DNA of 64,000 nucleotides from Kineococcus aurantiacus (GTDB lineage Bacteria > Actinomycetota > Actinomycetes > Actinomycetales > Kineococcaceae): the NCBI RefSeq assembly GCF_013409345.1, contig NZ_JACCBB010000001.1:124001-188000 (forward strand), given 5' to 3'. Within the stretch, counting starts at the first letter, position 1. Every line of letters starts with the position of its first letter. The translations under genes were made by a program, and so were the position numbers. Positions 32,043 to 41,394 of the stretch are shown piece by piece. The notes below the pieces were generated by a model that saw nothing but the letters and a program-made list of their open reading frames with translations, searched no databases and was not told the origin of the DNA.

Positions 32043-32894
32043 TCAGGCGGGCAGCCCGAACGTCGCCAGCCACTGGCGCACGACGGGGATCTCCACGCGC
32101 TGGTAGCCGCCGATGTAGCGGCAGTTGGCGGTCCGGGTGTAGCTCGTCACGGCCACGATCCGGCCGTCCAGGAACACCGGGCCGCCGGAGTCGCCGAAGC
32201 ACGTGCCGCCCCCGCCGCGGGTGTCGGCCGGGTTGCCGTTCAGCTGCAGCAGCTGGGGCGTCAGCTTCTGGCCGGGGGAGGTGGTGTAGCGGCGCAGCAG
32301 CGGGTAGCCCATCGGTTCCGGCTTCTGCGGGCCGCTGTCGGGCTTGCGGACCTCCGTGCCGTACCCGACGACCTCGAACAGGGTCTTGTTGAGCACCGGC
32401 TGCGCGTACCGGTCGAGGGTGCCCGTGGTGGCCAGGGGGGCGGGCGCGATCCCGGTGACCGGCCGGTCGAGCACGACGACGCCCACGTCGTTCCAGTTGT
32501 CGAAGTCGGTGAAGCCGGAGTACGCGGGGTGGGCGTAGGCGGTGCCCGAGCGGTAGCCCGCGGCCTCCAGCTCCGCCTGCGTGTAGCCGGCGGCGGGGTC
32601 CGCGGCGACCGGCAGCGGGCTCGGGGGCGCCTCGGCGATGGAGGTCTCGAACGTCACCGCTGCGCGGCCGACGGCGTCGGCGGTGCAGTGCGCGGCGGTG
32701 AGCAGGACCGTGGGCGAGACCAGGGTCGCGGAGCAGCGGTAACGGCCGGCCGCGTCGTACAGGACGATGAGCGCGACGTTCGGGTGCCGCTGGCCGTCGG
32801 GGTCGCCCCCGGTGACGGCGGCGGCCGGCGTGGCGGTGACCAGGGCGGTCAGCAGGGCGGTCAGCAGGGCGATGAAGGTGCGGCGGGCTTTCAC
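32043..32894 (-). CDS. Secreted trypsin-like serine protease (S1 family)
   Basis: A 283-residue protein. The signal peptide is RTFIALLTALLTALVTATPAAA. The chymotrypsin-type triad is His69 (LLTAAHC), Asp136 (NDVGVVVLD) and Ser236 (CFGDSGGPVFL). There is no long propeptide: the mature protein starts close to VTGGDPDG. Two disulfide pairs are likely. The GTG at 32894 is 5 nt after AGGAGG. The substrate is unknown; the protein would act outside the cell. Confidence 0.93.
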   Translation of the reverse strand: MKARRTFIALLTALLTALVTATPAAAVTGGDPDGQRHPNVALIVLYDAAGRYRCSATLVSPTVLLTAAHCTADAVGRAAVTFETSIAEAPPSPLPVAADPAAGYTQAELEAAGYRSGTAYAHPAYSGFTDFDNWNDVGVVVLDRPVTGIAPAPLATTGTLDRYAQPVLNKTLFEVVGYGTEVRKPDSGPQKPEPMGYPLLRRYTTSPGQKLTPQLLQLNGNPADTRGGGGTCFGDSGGPVFLDGRIVAVTSYTRTANCRYIGGYQRVEIPVVRQWLATFGLPA

Positions 32895-33018
32895 GGACGC
32901 CTCCTGTGGGTTGCCTCAGAGGCGTGCGGGCGTACGCCCGGCACCGTGCCGCGCGGGCGGTTTCGACGCTTCCCCCCGACCCGGCGGGTCCGCGGTGCGG
33001 CGCACCGCGGGGCACCCC

Positions 33019-33055
33019 GTCGTGCGGGTCGGCGCGGTGCACCGACCCGCACGAC
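33019..33055 (-). terminator. Terminator after the lipoprotein gene
   Basis: GTCGTGCGGGTCGG (33019-33032) pairs perfectly with 33042-33055 around a 9-nt loop, starting 5 bp after the stop of the lipoprotein gene on the minus strand. Confidence 0.65.
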
Positions 33056-33060
33056 GCGCC

Positions 33061-33942
33061 TCAGGCGCCCGCGGGCGCGGGGGTCGCCGGCGCGTCCGGC
33101 AGCGAGCCCGTGTCCGGCAGGTCCTTGACCGAGGCCGGGTCCGGGGCGGCCACGTCGACGTCGGTGCCCCAGTCGAAGAAGTCCGTCTGGACGGTCATCG
33201 TGGAGGCCTCGACGGTGATCGTCTCGCTGAGGCGGACGGGACGGTCCTGGTCGTCGACGTACAGCTCGAACGGGATGGTCCCCAGCTGCGCGGCGGCCTG
33301 CTTCGCCTCCTCGGTCTGCTGGTCGGCGGGCAGCTGCGCCAGCGCCTGCTGGGCGTCGATCGTCCCGGCGTACCCGGTGGCCCGGACCCCGCGGATGTCC
33401 TGCGCGGGCAGCTCGCGCACGTCCTGGGCCACGCCCTGCAGCTGCTCCAGCGACTTCGACGGGTCGATCGCGGAGGTGTCCAGACCCGCCGACCCCAGCT
33501 GGTCCAGCGGCATCCGCACCCACTGCCCCTGCGCGGTCAGCGGCGCCCCGGACAGGTAGGCCACGTCGTCGACGAAGCGCAGCGTGACCTGGCTGCCGCC
33601 GGCCGCGGCGGGCAGGGCCACCGCCATCTCGAACGCCCCGGTGGTGGCGTCGAAGGAGCCGTCGGCGCTCAGGCCGCCGACCTGCGCGGCCTCCCCGGTG
33701 CCGCTGGCCGTGAGGGAGAACCGGGCGCTGCCGGCCTCCTGGGAGGTCTTCGCCGACGCCTTGACCGCTTCGAACGCGGTCAGCTCGGTGGCCGGGGAGG
33801 CGGTCGCCGCGGAGGACGGGGACGCCGCGTCGTCACCGCCGCCGCAGGCGCCGAGGCCGAGCGCGAGGACGACCGCTCCGCTGGCGGCCAGCGTGCCGAG
33901 CCGGCGCCGGCGCCGGGTGGTCGGCCGGGTCATCGTGGTCAT
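33061..33942 (-). CDS. Lipoprotein with LolA/LppX-LprG-like fold
   Basis: A 293-residue lipoprotein. The Arg-rich signal (TTRRRRRLGTLAASGAVVLA) ends in the lipobox LGAC, so the mature protein begins at that Cys. The body shows the LppX/LprG-type pattern: SFDATTGAFEMAVALP, VTLRFVDDVAYLSG, FELYVDDQDRPVRLSETI. LprG-like proteins carry lipids or lipoglycans across the cell envelope; that role is inferred from fold only. The ATG 33942 has GGGGGAA upstream; a longer frame to 34002 has no signal. The tail is Pro/Ala rich. Confidence 0.85.
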   Translation of the reverse strand: MTTMTRPTTRRRRRLGTLAASGAVVLALGLGACGGGDDAASPSSAATASPATELTAFEAVKASAKTSQEAGSARFSLTASGTGEAAQVGGLSADGSFDATTGAFEMAVALPAAAGGSQVTLRFVDDVAYLSGAPLTAQGQWVRMPLDQLGSAGLDTSAIDPSKSLEQLQGVAQDVRELPAQDIRGVRATGYAGTIDAQQALAQLPADQQTEEAKQAAAQLGTIPFELYVDDQDRPVRLSETITVEASTMTVQTDFFDWGTDVDVAAPDPASVKDLPDTGSLPDAPATPAPAGA

Positions 33943-34090
33943 GTGGGTTCCCCCCTGGTCGGGCTGTGCACCGGGTGTGCGTCGTGCGCGTCCCCCCAGC
34001 ATGCGCCGATCCTGCGGGGGCGCGCCTCAGCCGTCCGGAGCGTTCACCCGATCCCTACGGATGACCCCCGCACCTGCGAGGATCCCCCGC

Positions 34091-35029
34091 ATGCCGCACC
34101 GCGCACCCGGCCGGCCGGGCCCCCTGATGCTGCTGGACTCGGCCTCCCTGTACTTCCGGGCGTTCCACGGCGTCCCGGAGTCGGTCACCGCCCCGGACGG
34201 CACCCCCGTCAACGCCGTCCGCGGCTTCCTCGACGCCCTGGCCTTCCTCGTCACCACCCACCGCCCGGCGCGGCTGGTGGCGTGCTGGGACGACGACTGG
34301 CGCCCGGCCTTCCGCGTGGAGGCGCTGCCGTCCTACAAGGCCCACCGCGTCGGCCCCGACGGCGGCGAGGACGCCCCCGCCGCGCTGCTGCCGCAGGTCG
34401 ACGTCGTCGTCGACGTCCTGGCCGCCCTCGGCCTGGCGCGGGTCGGGGCCCCCGGGTACGAGGCCGACGACGTCGTGGCCACCCTGGCCGTCCGCGGCCC
34501 CGGGCCGGTCGACGTGGTCACCGGCGACCGGGACCTGTTCCAGCTGGTCGACGACACCGCCGGGGTCCGGGTCCTGTACTGCGGCAAGGGCGTGCGCAAG
34601 GCCGAGGCGGTGACGCAGGGGTGGCTGCAGGAGCGCTACGGCGTGGGCACCGGTCAGCGGTACGCCGACATGGCCGTCCTGCGCGGGGACCCCTCCGACG
34701 GCCTGCCCGGGGTCGCCGGGATCGGGGAGAAGACCGCCGCGGCGCTCGTCACCCGCCACGGCGACCTGGCCGGGCTGCTGGCGGCGGCCGACGACCCCGG
34801 CAGCGACCTGCCGGCCGGCCAGCGCGCCAAGCTCCTCGCGGCGCGCGACTACCTGCGGGCCGCGCCGGTCGTCGTCCGGACCGCGCGCGACGTGCCGCTG
34901 CCCGACGTCGACGACGCCCTGCCCGCCGGGCCGGCCGACCCCGGGCGGCTGGAGGAGCTCGTGGAGCGGTGGGGCCTGCGCTCCAGCGTCGAGCGCGTCC
35001 TCACCGCCCTCGCGCAGGAGCGCGCGTGA
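34091..35029 (+). CDS. 5'-3' exonuclease (FEN/T5-type, PolI N-terminal homologue)
   Basis: A 312-residue protein. PIN-like domain: LMLLDSASLYFRAFHGVP, WRPAFRVEALPSYKAHR, APGYEADDVVATLA with acidic metal ligands, VVTGDRDLFQLVDD. Then the H3TH region GDPSDGLPGVAGIGEKTAAALV. It degrades DNA flaps and RNA primers independently of a polymerase domain. ATG 34091 follows GAGGA with 8-nt spacing; an ATG at 34061 is also in frame. The stop overlaps the racemase GTG start. Confidence 0.92.
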   Translation: MPHRAPGRPGPLMLLDSASLYFRAFHGVPESVTAPDGTPVNAVRGFLDALAFLVTTHRPARLVACWDDDWRPAFRVEALPSYKAHRVGPDGGEDAPAALLPQVDVVVDVLAALGLARVGAPGYEADDVVATLAVRGPGPVDVVTGDRDLFQLVDDTAGVRVLYCGKGVRKAEAVTQGWLQERYGVGTGQRYADMAVLRGDPSDGLPGVAGIGEKTAAALVTRHGDLAGLLAAADDPGSDLPAGQRAKLLAARDYLRAAPVVVRTARDVPLPDVDDALPAGPADPGRLEELVERWGLRSSVERVLTALAQERA

Positions 35030-35721
35030 AGACGATCGGGCTGCTGGGCGGCATGAGCTGGGAGTCGACCGCGGAGTACTACCGGCTGCTCAACGTCGCC
35101 GTCCGCGACCGCCTCGGCGGGGTCCACTCCGCGCGCGTGGTGCTCGACTCCGTCGACTTCGCCGACGTGGAGGAGCTGCAGCGGACCGACCGGTGGCAGG
35201 AGGCCGGGCAGCTGCTGGCCGCCCGCGCCCGGGCCGTCGAGGCCGCCGGCGCCGACGTGCTGCTGCTGTGCACCAACACGATGCACGAGGTGATCGGCGC
35301 CGTCGAGGAGGCGGTGCGGGTGCCGGTGCTGCACATCGCCGACGCCACCGCCGCAGCCGTCGACGTCGGCCGCGTGGGGCTGCTGGGGACCCGCTTCACG
35401 ATGGAGCGCGCCTTCTACCGCGACCGCCTCGCCGGCCACGGCATCGAGGTGCTCGTGCCGGCCGAACCGGACCGCACCACCGTCCACGACGTCATCTACG
35501 ACGAGCTGGTGCGCGGCGTGGTCACCGAGGGGTCCCGCCGGGCCTACCGGGACGTCATCGACCGGCTCGTCGCGCGCGGCGCGCAGGGCGTCGTGCTGGG
35601 CTGCACCGAGATCGAGCTGCTCGTCGGCCCCGGCGACAGCCCCGTCCCGGTGTTCCCCACCACGCAGCTGCACGTGCGGGCCGCCGTGGACCACGCCCTG
35701 GGCGGGCTCAGCCCTCGGTGA
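35026..35721 (+). CDS. Aspartate/glutamate racemase family protein
   Basis: A 231-residue protein: IGLLGGMSWESTAEYYRLLN, LLLCTNTMHEVIGAVEEAV with the first catalytic Cys, VGLLGTRFTMER, and VVLGCTEIELL with the second Cys. Both cysteines are present, as required for cofactor-independent racemisation of Asp or Glu (or hydantoins). GTG 35026 overlaps the exonuclease stop (GTGA). Its last 14 bp overlap the 3' end of convergent helY. Confidence 0.92.
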   Translation: MKTIGLLGGMSWESTAEYYRLLNVAVRDRLGGVHSARVVLDSVDFADVEELQRTDRWQEAGQLLAARARAVEAAGADVLLLCTNTMHEVIGAVEEAVRVPVLHIADATAAAVDVGRVGLLGTRFTMERAFYRDRLAGHGIEVLVPAEPDRTTVHDVIYDELVRGVVTEGSRRAYRDVIDRLVARGAQGVVLGCTEIELLVGPGDSPVPVFPTTQLHVRAAVDHALGGLSPR

Positions 35722-38515
35722 GGGAGGTGTGCGCCACGACCCCGCGGCGCACCGCGTCGACGGCCTCACGGGCCGCGCGGCGCAGCCCGGGCTCGGTGGA
35801 GGCGGACCCGATCTGGTCCAGCAGGTCCACGAGCTGCTTGCAGCGGCGCACGAAGTCCCCGGCGGCCAGGTCGGCCTCGCGCAGCACCTCGTCCAGGCGG
35901 TGCCCCGAGGCCCAGCGGTGCACCGACCAGGCCAGCCCCGGGTCCGGTTCGCGGGTCAGGGGGACCTTGTGGTGGTCCTCGCGGTCGGTCAGGTCGCTCC
36001 ACAGCCGGTGCGTGGCCGCGATCGCGGCCTCGGCGCGGCGCGGGATGCGGTCGGGGCGCCCGCCCTCGTCGCGGCGCGACTCGTGGACGAGGGTGGAGAC
36101 CGCCGCGGCCAGGTCGGCCGGGTTCAGCCCGTCCCAGGCGCCGTGGCGCAGGCACTGCGCGACGAGCAGGTCGGTCTCGGCGTTGATGCGGCGCAGGGTG
36201 CGCCCGGCGGCGGTGGTGCCCTGGCCGTCGTCGGTGAGGTAGCCCAGTTCGGCCAGCAGGTCGCAGACCCGGTCGAAGGTGCGGGCGATGGTGCCGGTGC
36301 GGCCCTCGATCTTGCGCTGCAGCCCCTGGGTGTCGCGGCGCAGCTTCTCCTCGCGCACCGCCCAGCGGGCGTGCTCCTCCCGCTCGGCGCACCCGTGGCA
36401 GGGGTGGGCGCGCAGGGCCTCGCGCAGGCGGGCCAGCTCGGCGTCCTCGGCCGCGGCCGAGGAGCGGCGGCGGAAGGGGACCTCCCCGCCGCCGACCTCG
36501 GCCAGGGCGTTGCGCAGGGAGGAGGCCAGGTCCCGCCGCTCCTGCGGGGAGCGCCAGTTGAAGTTCTTCGGGATCCGCACGCGGGTCAAAGCGTCGACGG
36601 GACCGGTGAAGTCGTCGGCGTCGATGGTCCGCACCTGGCGGTCCTGGGACAGGACCCGCGGCGAGGGCCCGGCGAACCCCTTGCCGGGCACGAGGTCCAG
36701 CACGACGCCGAAGGTGGCGCGGCGGCCCCCGGGCAGCCGCACGACGTCACCGCGGGACAGGCCCTCGATGGTCTGGCGCGCCTCGACGCGGCGGGCGGCG
36801 TTGCCGGCGCGGGTAAGGTCCTTCTCCCGCTCGGAGATGGCCTGCCGCAGCGCGAAGTACTCGCGGAAGTCGCCCAGGTGGCACGTCATCGCCTCGGCGT
36901 AGCCCTGCAGCGCCTCGGTCTGCTTCCGGATCTGCTGGGCCTGCCCGACGACGGCGCGGTCGGCCTGGAACTGGGCGAAGGACGTCTCGAGGATGTCGCG
37001 GGCCTGGTCGCGCCCGACCTGCTCGACGAGGTTGACGGCCATGTTGTAGGTGGGCCGGAAGCTGGAGCGCAGCGGCCAGGTGCGCCGGGAGGCGAGCCCG
37101 GCGACGGCCTCGGGATCGGTGCCGCCGGACCACAGGACGACGGCGTGACCCTCGACGTCGATGCCGCGGCGGCCGGCGCGGCCCGTGAGCTGGGTGTACT
37201 CCCCCGGCGTGACGTCGACGTGGGTCTGCCCGTTCCACTTCACGAGCTTCTCCAGCACCACCGAGCGGGCGGGCATGTTGACGCCCAGCGCGAGGGTCTC
37301 GGTGGCGAAGACGGCCTTGACCAGGCCCCGGGCGAACAGGTGCTCGACGGTCTCCTTGAAGACGGGCAGCATCCCGGCGTGGTGGGCGGCCAGGCCGCGC
37401 TCCAGGCCCTCCAGCCAGCTCCAGTACCCCAGGACGGTCAGGTCGGAGCTGGGGATCTCGGCGCAGCGCTCCTCGGCGACCGCGCGGATCTCCTTGCCCT
37501 CCTCCGGCGTCGTCAGCCGCAGCCCCCACGCCACGCACTGCTCGACGGCGGCGTCGCAGCCGGCGCGGCTGAAGATGAACGTGATGGCCGGCAGCAGCCC
37601 GGCCTGGTCGAGGGTGTCGAGGATCTGCGCGCGCGAGGCCGGGCGGGGCCCGGCGCCGGGGCGGCCGCCGCCGGTGCGGGGGCCGGGGCGGGCCTGCCCG
37701 CGGCGGCGCCCCTTGCCGCCGGCCATGGCGAGCCGGTCGGTGCGGATCTGCTGGCGGGACATCGCGACCAGCTCGGGGTTGACGATCGCCCCGGGCACCA
37801 GGGACCCCTCGTCACCCTCCAGCGGGTCGCCGTCGGGGTCGGTGAACAGGTCGTACAGGCGGGTGCCGACGGCCAGGTGCTGCCACAGGGGGACGGGTCG
37901 GTGCTCGGAGACGACGACCTCGGTGTCACCGCGGACGGTGTCCAGCCACGCGCCGAACTCCTCGGCGTTGCTGACGGTCGCCGACAGCGACACCACGAGC
38001 ACGTCGGCGGGCAGGTGGATGATCACCTCCTCCCAGACCGCGCCGCGGGAGCGGTCGGCGAGGTAGTGGACCTCGTCCATGACGACGTAGCCCAGCCCGT
38101 CCAGCAGCGGCGAGCCGGCGTAGAGCATGTTGCGCAGGACCTCGGTCGTCATGACGACGACGGGCGCCTCGCCGTTGACGGAGTTGTCGCCGGTGAGCAG
38201 GCCGACGGCGGCCTGGCCGTGCCGCTCGACGAGCTCGGCGTACTTCTGGTTCGACAGCGCCTTGATGGGCGTCGTGTAGAAGGCCTTGCGCCGGGTCTTC
38301 AGGGCCAGGTGGGCGGCGAACTCCCCCACGACGGTCTTGCCGGCGCCGGTGGGGGCGGCGACCAGGACGCCGCGGCCGGACTCGAGGGCCTGGCACGCCT
38401 GCAGCTGGAAACCGTCGAGCTCGAAGCCCAGGGTGCCCGCGAACTGCGCGAGCTCCGTGCGGGCTTCCTCGGTGCGACGGCGTGCTGCCGCGTAGCGTTC
38501 CGCGGGGCTTGCCAT
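35708..38515 (-). CDS. helY: DEAD/DEAH-box RNA helicase, Ski2/HelY type
   Basis: A 935-residue helicase. Motifs: VLVAAPTGAGKTVVGEFA (Walker A), TTPIKALSNQKY, MTTEVLRNML, YVVMDEVHYL (DEVH Walker B), VSLSATVSN, FATETLALGVNMPARSVV and YTQLTGRAGRRGIDVEGH. A Gly/Arg-rich insert (GRRRGQARPGPRTGGGRPG) occurs between the RecA domains near residue 280. The C-terminal DSHCT region follows. Ski2/Mtr4-like enzymes unwind RNA for decay. In mycobacteria helY is also next to tatC. ATG 38515 is a good start. Confidence 0.95.
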   Translation of the reverse strand: MASPAERYAAARRRTEEARTELAQFAGTLGFELDGFQLQACQALESGRGVLVAAPTGAGKTVVGEFAAHLALKTRRKAFYTTPIKALSNQKYAELVERHGQAAVGLLTGDNSVNGEAPVVVMTTEVLRNMLYAGSPLLDGLGYVVMDEVHYLADRSRGAVWEEVIIHLPADVLVVSLSATVSNAEEFGAWLDTVRGDTEVVVSEHRPVPLWQHLAVGTRLYDLFTDPDGDPLEGDEGSLVPGAIVNPELVAMSRQQIRTDRLAMAGGKGRRRGQARPGPRTGGGRPGAGPRPASRAQILDTLDQAGLLPAITFIFSRAGCDAAVEQCVAWGLRLTTPEEGKEIRAVAEERCAEIPSSDLTVLGYWSWLEGLERGLAAHHAGMLPVFKETVEHLFARGLVKAVFATETLALGVNMPARSVVLEKLVKWNGQTHVDVTPGEYTQLTGRAGRRGIDVEGHAVVLWSGGTDPEAVAGLASRRTWPLRSSFRPTYNMAVNLVEQVGRDQARDILETSFAQFQADRAVVGQAQQIRKQTEALQGYAEAMTCHLGDFREYFALRQAISEREKDLTRAGNAARRVEARQTIEGLSRGDVVRLPGGRRATFGVVLDLVPGKGFAGPSPRVLSQDRQVRTIDADDFTGPVDALTRVRIPKNFNWRSPQERRDLASSLRNALAEVGGGEVPFRRRSSAAAEDAELARLREALRAHPCHGCAEREEHARWAVREEKLRRDTQGLQRKIEGRTGTIARTFDRVCDLLAELGYLTDDGQGTTAAGRTLRRINAETDLLVAQCLRHGAWDGLNPADLAAAVSTLVHESRRDEGGRPDRIPRRAEAAIAATHRLWSDLTDREDHHKVPLTREPDPGLAWSVHRWASGHRLDEVLREADLAAGDFVRRCKQLVDLLDQIGSASTEPGLRRAAREAVDAVRRGVVAHTSLTEG

Positions 38516-38549
38516 GGTGGCGACAGTACATCCCGACGATGCGGTGCGC

Positions 38550-39458
38550 TCAGGCCAGCACCCTCAGCGCCCCCGCGACCACGTCGCACGTGACGGGCAG
38601 GTCCCCCAGCGGCTCGCCGTCGGCGTGCGGCCGGGGCCGGTGCGCCCCGCCGAGGTGCTCCAGGCGCACGGACCGGGCGCGGTGGACGTGGACGACCGGC
38701 AGGCCCAGGTGCGCGCCGCGGCGGACCGTCGGCAGCAGCCGCAGCGCCGCCACCGGCGGCAGGGCGTCGACGACGACGACGTCGAGGAGCCCGTCGGCGG
38801 GGTCGGCGTCGGGGGCCATGAGCATGCCCCCGCCGTAGCAGCGGGTGTTGGCCACGGCCACGAGGAGGCACTCGCGCTCGAAGGCGACCCCGTCGAGGGT
38901 GACGCGCACGCCCACCCCGCGCACGACGGCCAGCTCGCGCAGCGCCGCGAGGGTGTACCGGGCCGGCCCCCGCGGCCAGCGCCAGGAGTTGGCGCGCTCG
39001 TTGACCAGGGCGTCGACGCCGGAGGCCAGGATGCTGGCGTACCAGCCCGACCCGCCGGCGTGGTGGACGCGGACGGCGTCGACGGCGCGGTGGCGACCCT
39101 CGTGCAGGGCCCGCGCCACCCGCTGCGCCGACGAGGCCGGGTCCCCCAGGGGCAGGCCCAGGCCGCGGGCGACGTCGTTGCCGGTGCCGGCCGGGACGAT
39201 GCCCAGGGCGGTGGTGGTGCCCGCGACGGCCTGGACGCCGGTGTGGACGACGCCGTCGCCGCCCACGACGACGAGGGCGTCGAACTGCGCGACCGCGGCC
39301 CGGGCGAGCCCGGCGGTGGGCAGGTCCGGGCTGGACAGGTCGCTGACGTCGTGGCCCAGGGCCCGCAGGGTCCGCAGGACGTGGGACCCCGCGGACCGGC
39401 CGGCCCCGCGACCCGCCGTCGGGTTCACGAGGAGGCCGACCCGCCTGCGGTCGGTCAC
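38550..39458 (-). CDS. Diacylglycerol kinase family lipid kinase
   Basis: A 302-residue DAGK-like protein: VGLLVNPTAGRGAGRSA, ALVVVGGDGVVHTGVQAV with GGDG intact, LGIVPAGTGNDVARGLGLP, and GLLDVVVVDALPPVAALRLL. It phosphorylates diacylglycerol or a related lipid (YegS/DgkB type). The start GTG 39458 lies 4 nt after the tatC stop, so the gene belongs to the tatA-tatC transcript. Confidence 0.92.
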   Translation of the reverse strand: MTDRRRVGLLVNPTAGRGAGRSAGSHVLRTLRALGHDVSDLSSPDLPTAGLARAAVAQFDALVVVGGDGVVHTGVQAVAGTTTALGIVPAGTGNDVARGLGLPLGDPASSAQRVARALHEGRHRAVDAVRVHHAGGSGWYASILASGVDALVNERANSWRWPRGPARYTLAALRELAVVRGVGVRVTLDGVAFERECLLVAVANTRCYGGGMLMAPDADPADGLLDVVVVDALPPVAALRLLPTVRRGAHLGLPVVHVHRARSVRLEHLGGAHRPRPHADGEPLGDLPVTCDVVAGALRVLA

Positions 39459-39462
39459 GGGA

Positions 39463-40320
39463 TCAGAGGGCGCTGGCTTCGTCGTCGGACAGGTGCCCGT
39501 AGTCCGGCTCGTCGGAGTTCTTCGCGCGACGCCGGTCGTTGAGCAGGCAGACGACGGTGGCGATGGTGAACAGGACCAGCAGCGGCAGCGCCAGCAGCAG
39601 CATGGTGGTGATGTCGGACGTCGGCGTCACGAGGGCGGAGAACAGGAAGCTGAGGAAGACGCTGATGCGCCACTGCTTGAGGATCGCCTTGCCCGAGAGC
39701 AGGTGCGCGAAGTTCAGGCCGACGAGGACCACGGGCATGAGGAAGCCGAGGCCGAAGGCCAGGATGATGCGCATCACGAACGACAGGTAGACGTCCGCGC
39801 CGATGAGGTTGGCGGCGTCGACCGGGGTGAAGTCGATGAGGAAGCGCATCGCGTTGGGCAGCACGGAGTAGGCGATGCCCGCACCGAGGAGGAACAGCGG
39901 GACGGCCGCGGCGATGAAGCCGATGGCGTAGCGCCGCTCCTTCTTCGTGAGCCCGGGGGTGATGAAGGCCCAGAGCTGGTAGATCCAGAACGGGCTCGAG
40001 GCGATGACACCGCACCAGATGGCGCCCTTGACCCGCAGGTCGAACGCCTGCCCCACCTGCGTGAAGTTCAGCGAGACGTTCTGGATGCCCCTGCGGTCGG
40101 CGTAGTCCAGCAACGGCTTCTGCAGGTACTGGAAGACGCCGTCGAAGGCGCCCCAGCTGTACTTCCACCCGCCCCAGAGGAACCAGCCGGCGATGCTCCC
40201 GATCAGCAGGAAGACGGCAGCCTTCGCGATCCGGTTGCGCAGCTCCCGGAGGTGGTCCATGAGGGGCATGCGCCCCTCGGGGTCCCTGGGCGCGCGTCGG
40301 CGGACGGTGGTGACGGCCAT
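39463..40320 (-). CDS. tatC: Sec-independent protein translocase TatC
   Basis: A 285-residue protein with six membrane segments and TatC signatures: MPLMDHLRELRNRIAKAA, FWIYQLWAFITPGLTKKERR, FGLGFLMPVVLVGLNF, FSALVTPTSDITTMLLLALPLL. TatC recognises twin-arginine signals such as that of the aldose epimerase at 12703. It sits 32 nt after tatA and 4 nt before the lipid kinase. Confidence 0.97.
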   Translation of the reverse strand: MAVTTVRRRAPRDPEGRMPLMDHLRELRNRIAKAAVFLLIGSIAGWFLWGGWKYSWGAFDGVFQYLQKPLLDYADRRGIQNVSLNFTQVGQAFDLRVKGAIWCGVIASSPFWIYQLWAFITPGLTKKERRYAIGFIAAAVPLFLLGAGIAYSVLPNAMRFLIDFTPVDAANLIGADVYLSFVMRIILAFGLGFLMPVVLVGLNFAHLLSGKAILKQWRISVFLSFLFSALVTPTSDITTMLLLALPLLVLFTIATVVCLLNDRRRAKNSDEPDYGHLSDDEASAL

Positions 40321-40352
40321 GTCAGCGGCTGGCTCTCAGGGTCGCGGGTGGC

Positions 40353-40637
40353 TCAGGACGCGCGGGTCTGGTGCTCGCCGGCCTTCTGCTCGGCCTGCTC
40401 GGCGGCGAGCTTGGCCTCCAGCGCGGTGGGCTCGGAGTCCTTCGCGGCGGCCGTCGGGGACGTCTTGGCGTCCTCCTTGCCGTCGTTCTTCATCTCCTTG
40501 ACCTCGGACTTGAAGATGCGCATCGAGCGCCCCAGGCCGCGAGCGGCGTCCGGGAGCCGCTTGCTGCCGAACAGCGCGATGAGCAGCACGACGAGGATGA
40601 CGAGCACCCACGGGTGGTCGACGAGGTTGCGGAACAT
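40353..40637 (-). CDS. tatA: Sec-independent protein translocase TatA
   Basis: A 94-residue protein: short N-terminal membrane helix [19 protein letters not shown], then the amphipathic helix [20 protein letters not shown] and an acidic/Lys tail. TatA oligomerises to form the translocation path with TatC. The ATG at 40637 follows GGAGG by 4 nt. It is followed by tatC. Confidence 0.95.
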   Translation of the reverse strand: MFRNLVDHPWVLVILVVLLIALFGSKRLPDAARGLGRSMRIFKSEVKEMKNDGKEDAKTSPTAAAKDSEPTALEAKLAAEQAEQKAGEHQTRAS

Positions 40638-40812
40638 CAGTCCTCCAGGGTCGGTCGTAGCGCCGCCATCGTACGTCGACGGCGGCTGCCCGTGGGACAA
40701 GCATGCGGGTCGAGTCGTCCGCACGGGGCCGGTCCGCGGTCCTGGAGGTGGACTCGGGGCGAACACCCAGGTGGGGCCCAGGTGGTGCCCGGGTGGTCGC
40801 GGGGGGACGCAC

Positions 40813-40857
40813 GAGAGCCGCTCGCGGACGCCGGTGGGCGTCCGCCGAGCGGCTCTC
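40813..40857 (-). terminator. Long hairpin terminator after the zinc-ribbon gene
   Basis: GAGAGCCGCTCG then CGGACGCC (40813-40832) pairs with 40837-40857 with one bulged C, giving 20 bp of stem with a 4-nt loop. It lies 30 bp after the stop of the minus-strand gene at 40887, between it and tatA. Confidence 0.7.
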
Positions 40858-40886
40858 CGAGAGGTGGTGGTGCGGTGCCGGGCGGG

Positions 40887-41225
40887 TCAGCGCACGGTGC
40901 GCAGGCCGCGGGCGGCCAGCGAGGCGAGGTCGTCGCAGGAGTCCAGCACCAGGGCGAAGTCGAGGACGTCGTCCCAGGCGATGGTGGAGCCGTGGTGCTC
41001 CTCCATGGCCTCGGCCGGGATCGCCCAGCGCTCGACGGCCACGCCGCCGGAGACCAGCAGGGCCACGACGTCCTCACCGGCGGGCTTGCGGACCTCGTCG
41101 GTGCACTTGGGGCACGCGAAGGCGTAGAAGGAGCGCTCCTTGGCCGAGCACACCACGAGGCGGACCTGCTTGGGGGTCAGCTCGACGTCGCCGCAGCAGG
41201 GGCAGGAAGCCTTGATCGTGGTCAT
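40887..41225 (-). CDS. Conserved actinobacterial zinc-ribbon protein, unknown function
   Basis: A 112-residue protein with two Cys pairs: CPCCGDVELTP (residues 8-11) and FACPKCTDEVRKP, forming a likely zinc ribbon. The C-terminal half is acidic (WDDVLDFALVLDSCDDL). I recognise this as a conserved actinobacterial protein but not its function. The ATG at 41225 has GAGAGG 8 nt upstream. It lies between pafC and tatA with its own terminator. Confidence 0.75.
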   Translation of the reverse strand: MTTIKASCPCCGDVELTPKQVRLVVCSAKERSFYAFACPKCTDEVRKPAGEDVVALLVSGGVAVERWAIPAEAMEEHHGSTIAWDDVLDFALVLDSCDDLASLAARGLRTVR

Positions 41226-41394
41226 GTCGTGCACCTCTCGTCGTGGTGTTCACCGTCTCCGGCGGCGATCCCGCCGTCCGACAACCACTCCTTCGGCACG
41301 TCCCGCCGATCCCTTGAACGGCCACCTGCGCCCGACCTTGACACGGCGGTCCGGCGTGTGGTCGGCGCTGGGCCGACCCGGTGACGAGGGGCCC

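Noticed and set aside
30272-32392. Long plus-strand frame antisense to the amidohydrolase and protease
   Set aside because: His/Arg/Pro-rich shadow without motifs.
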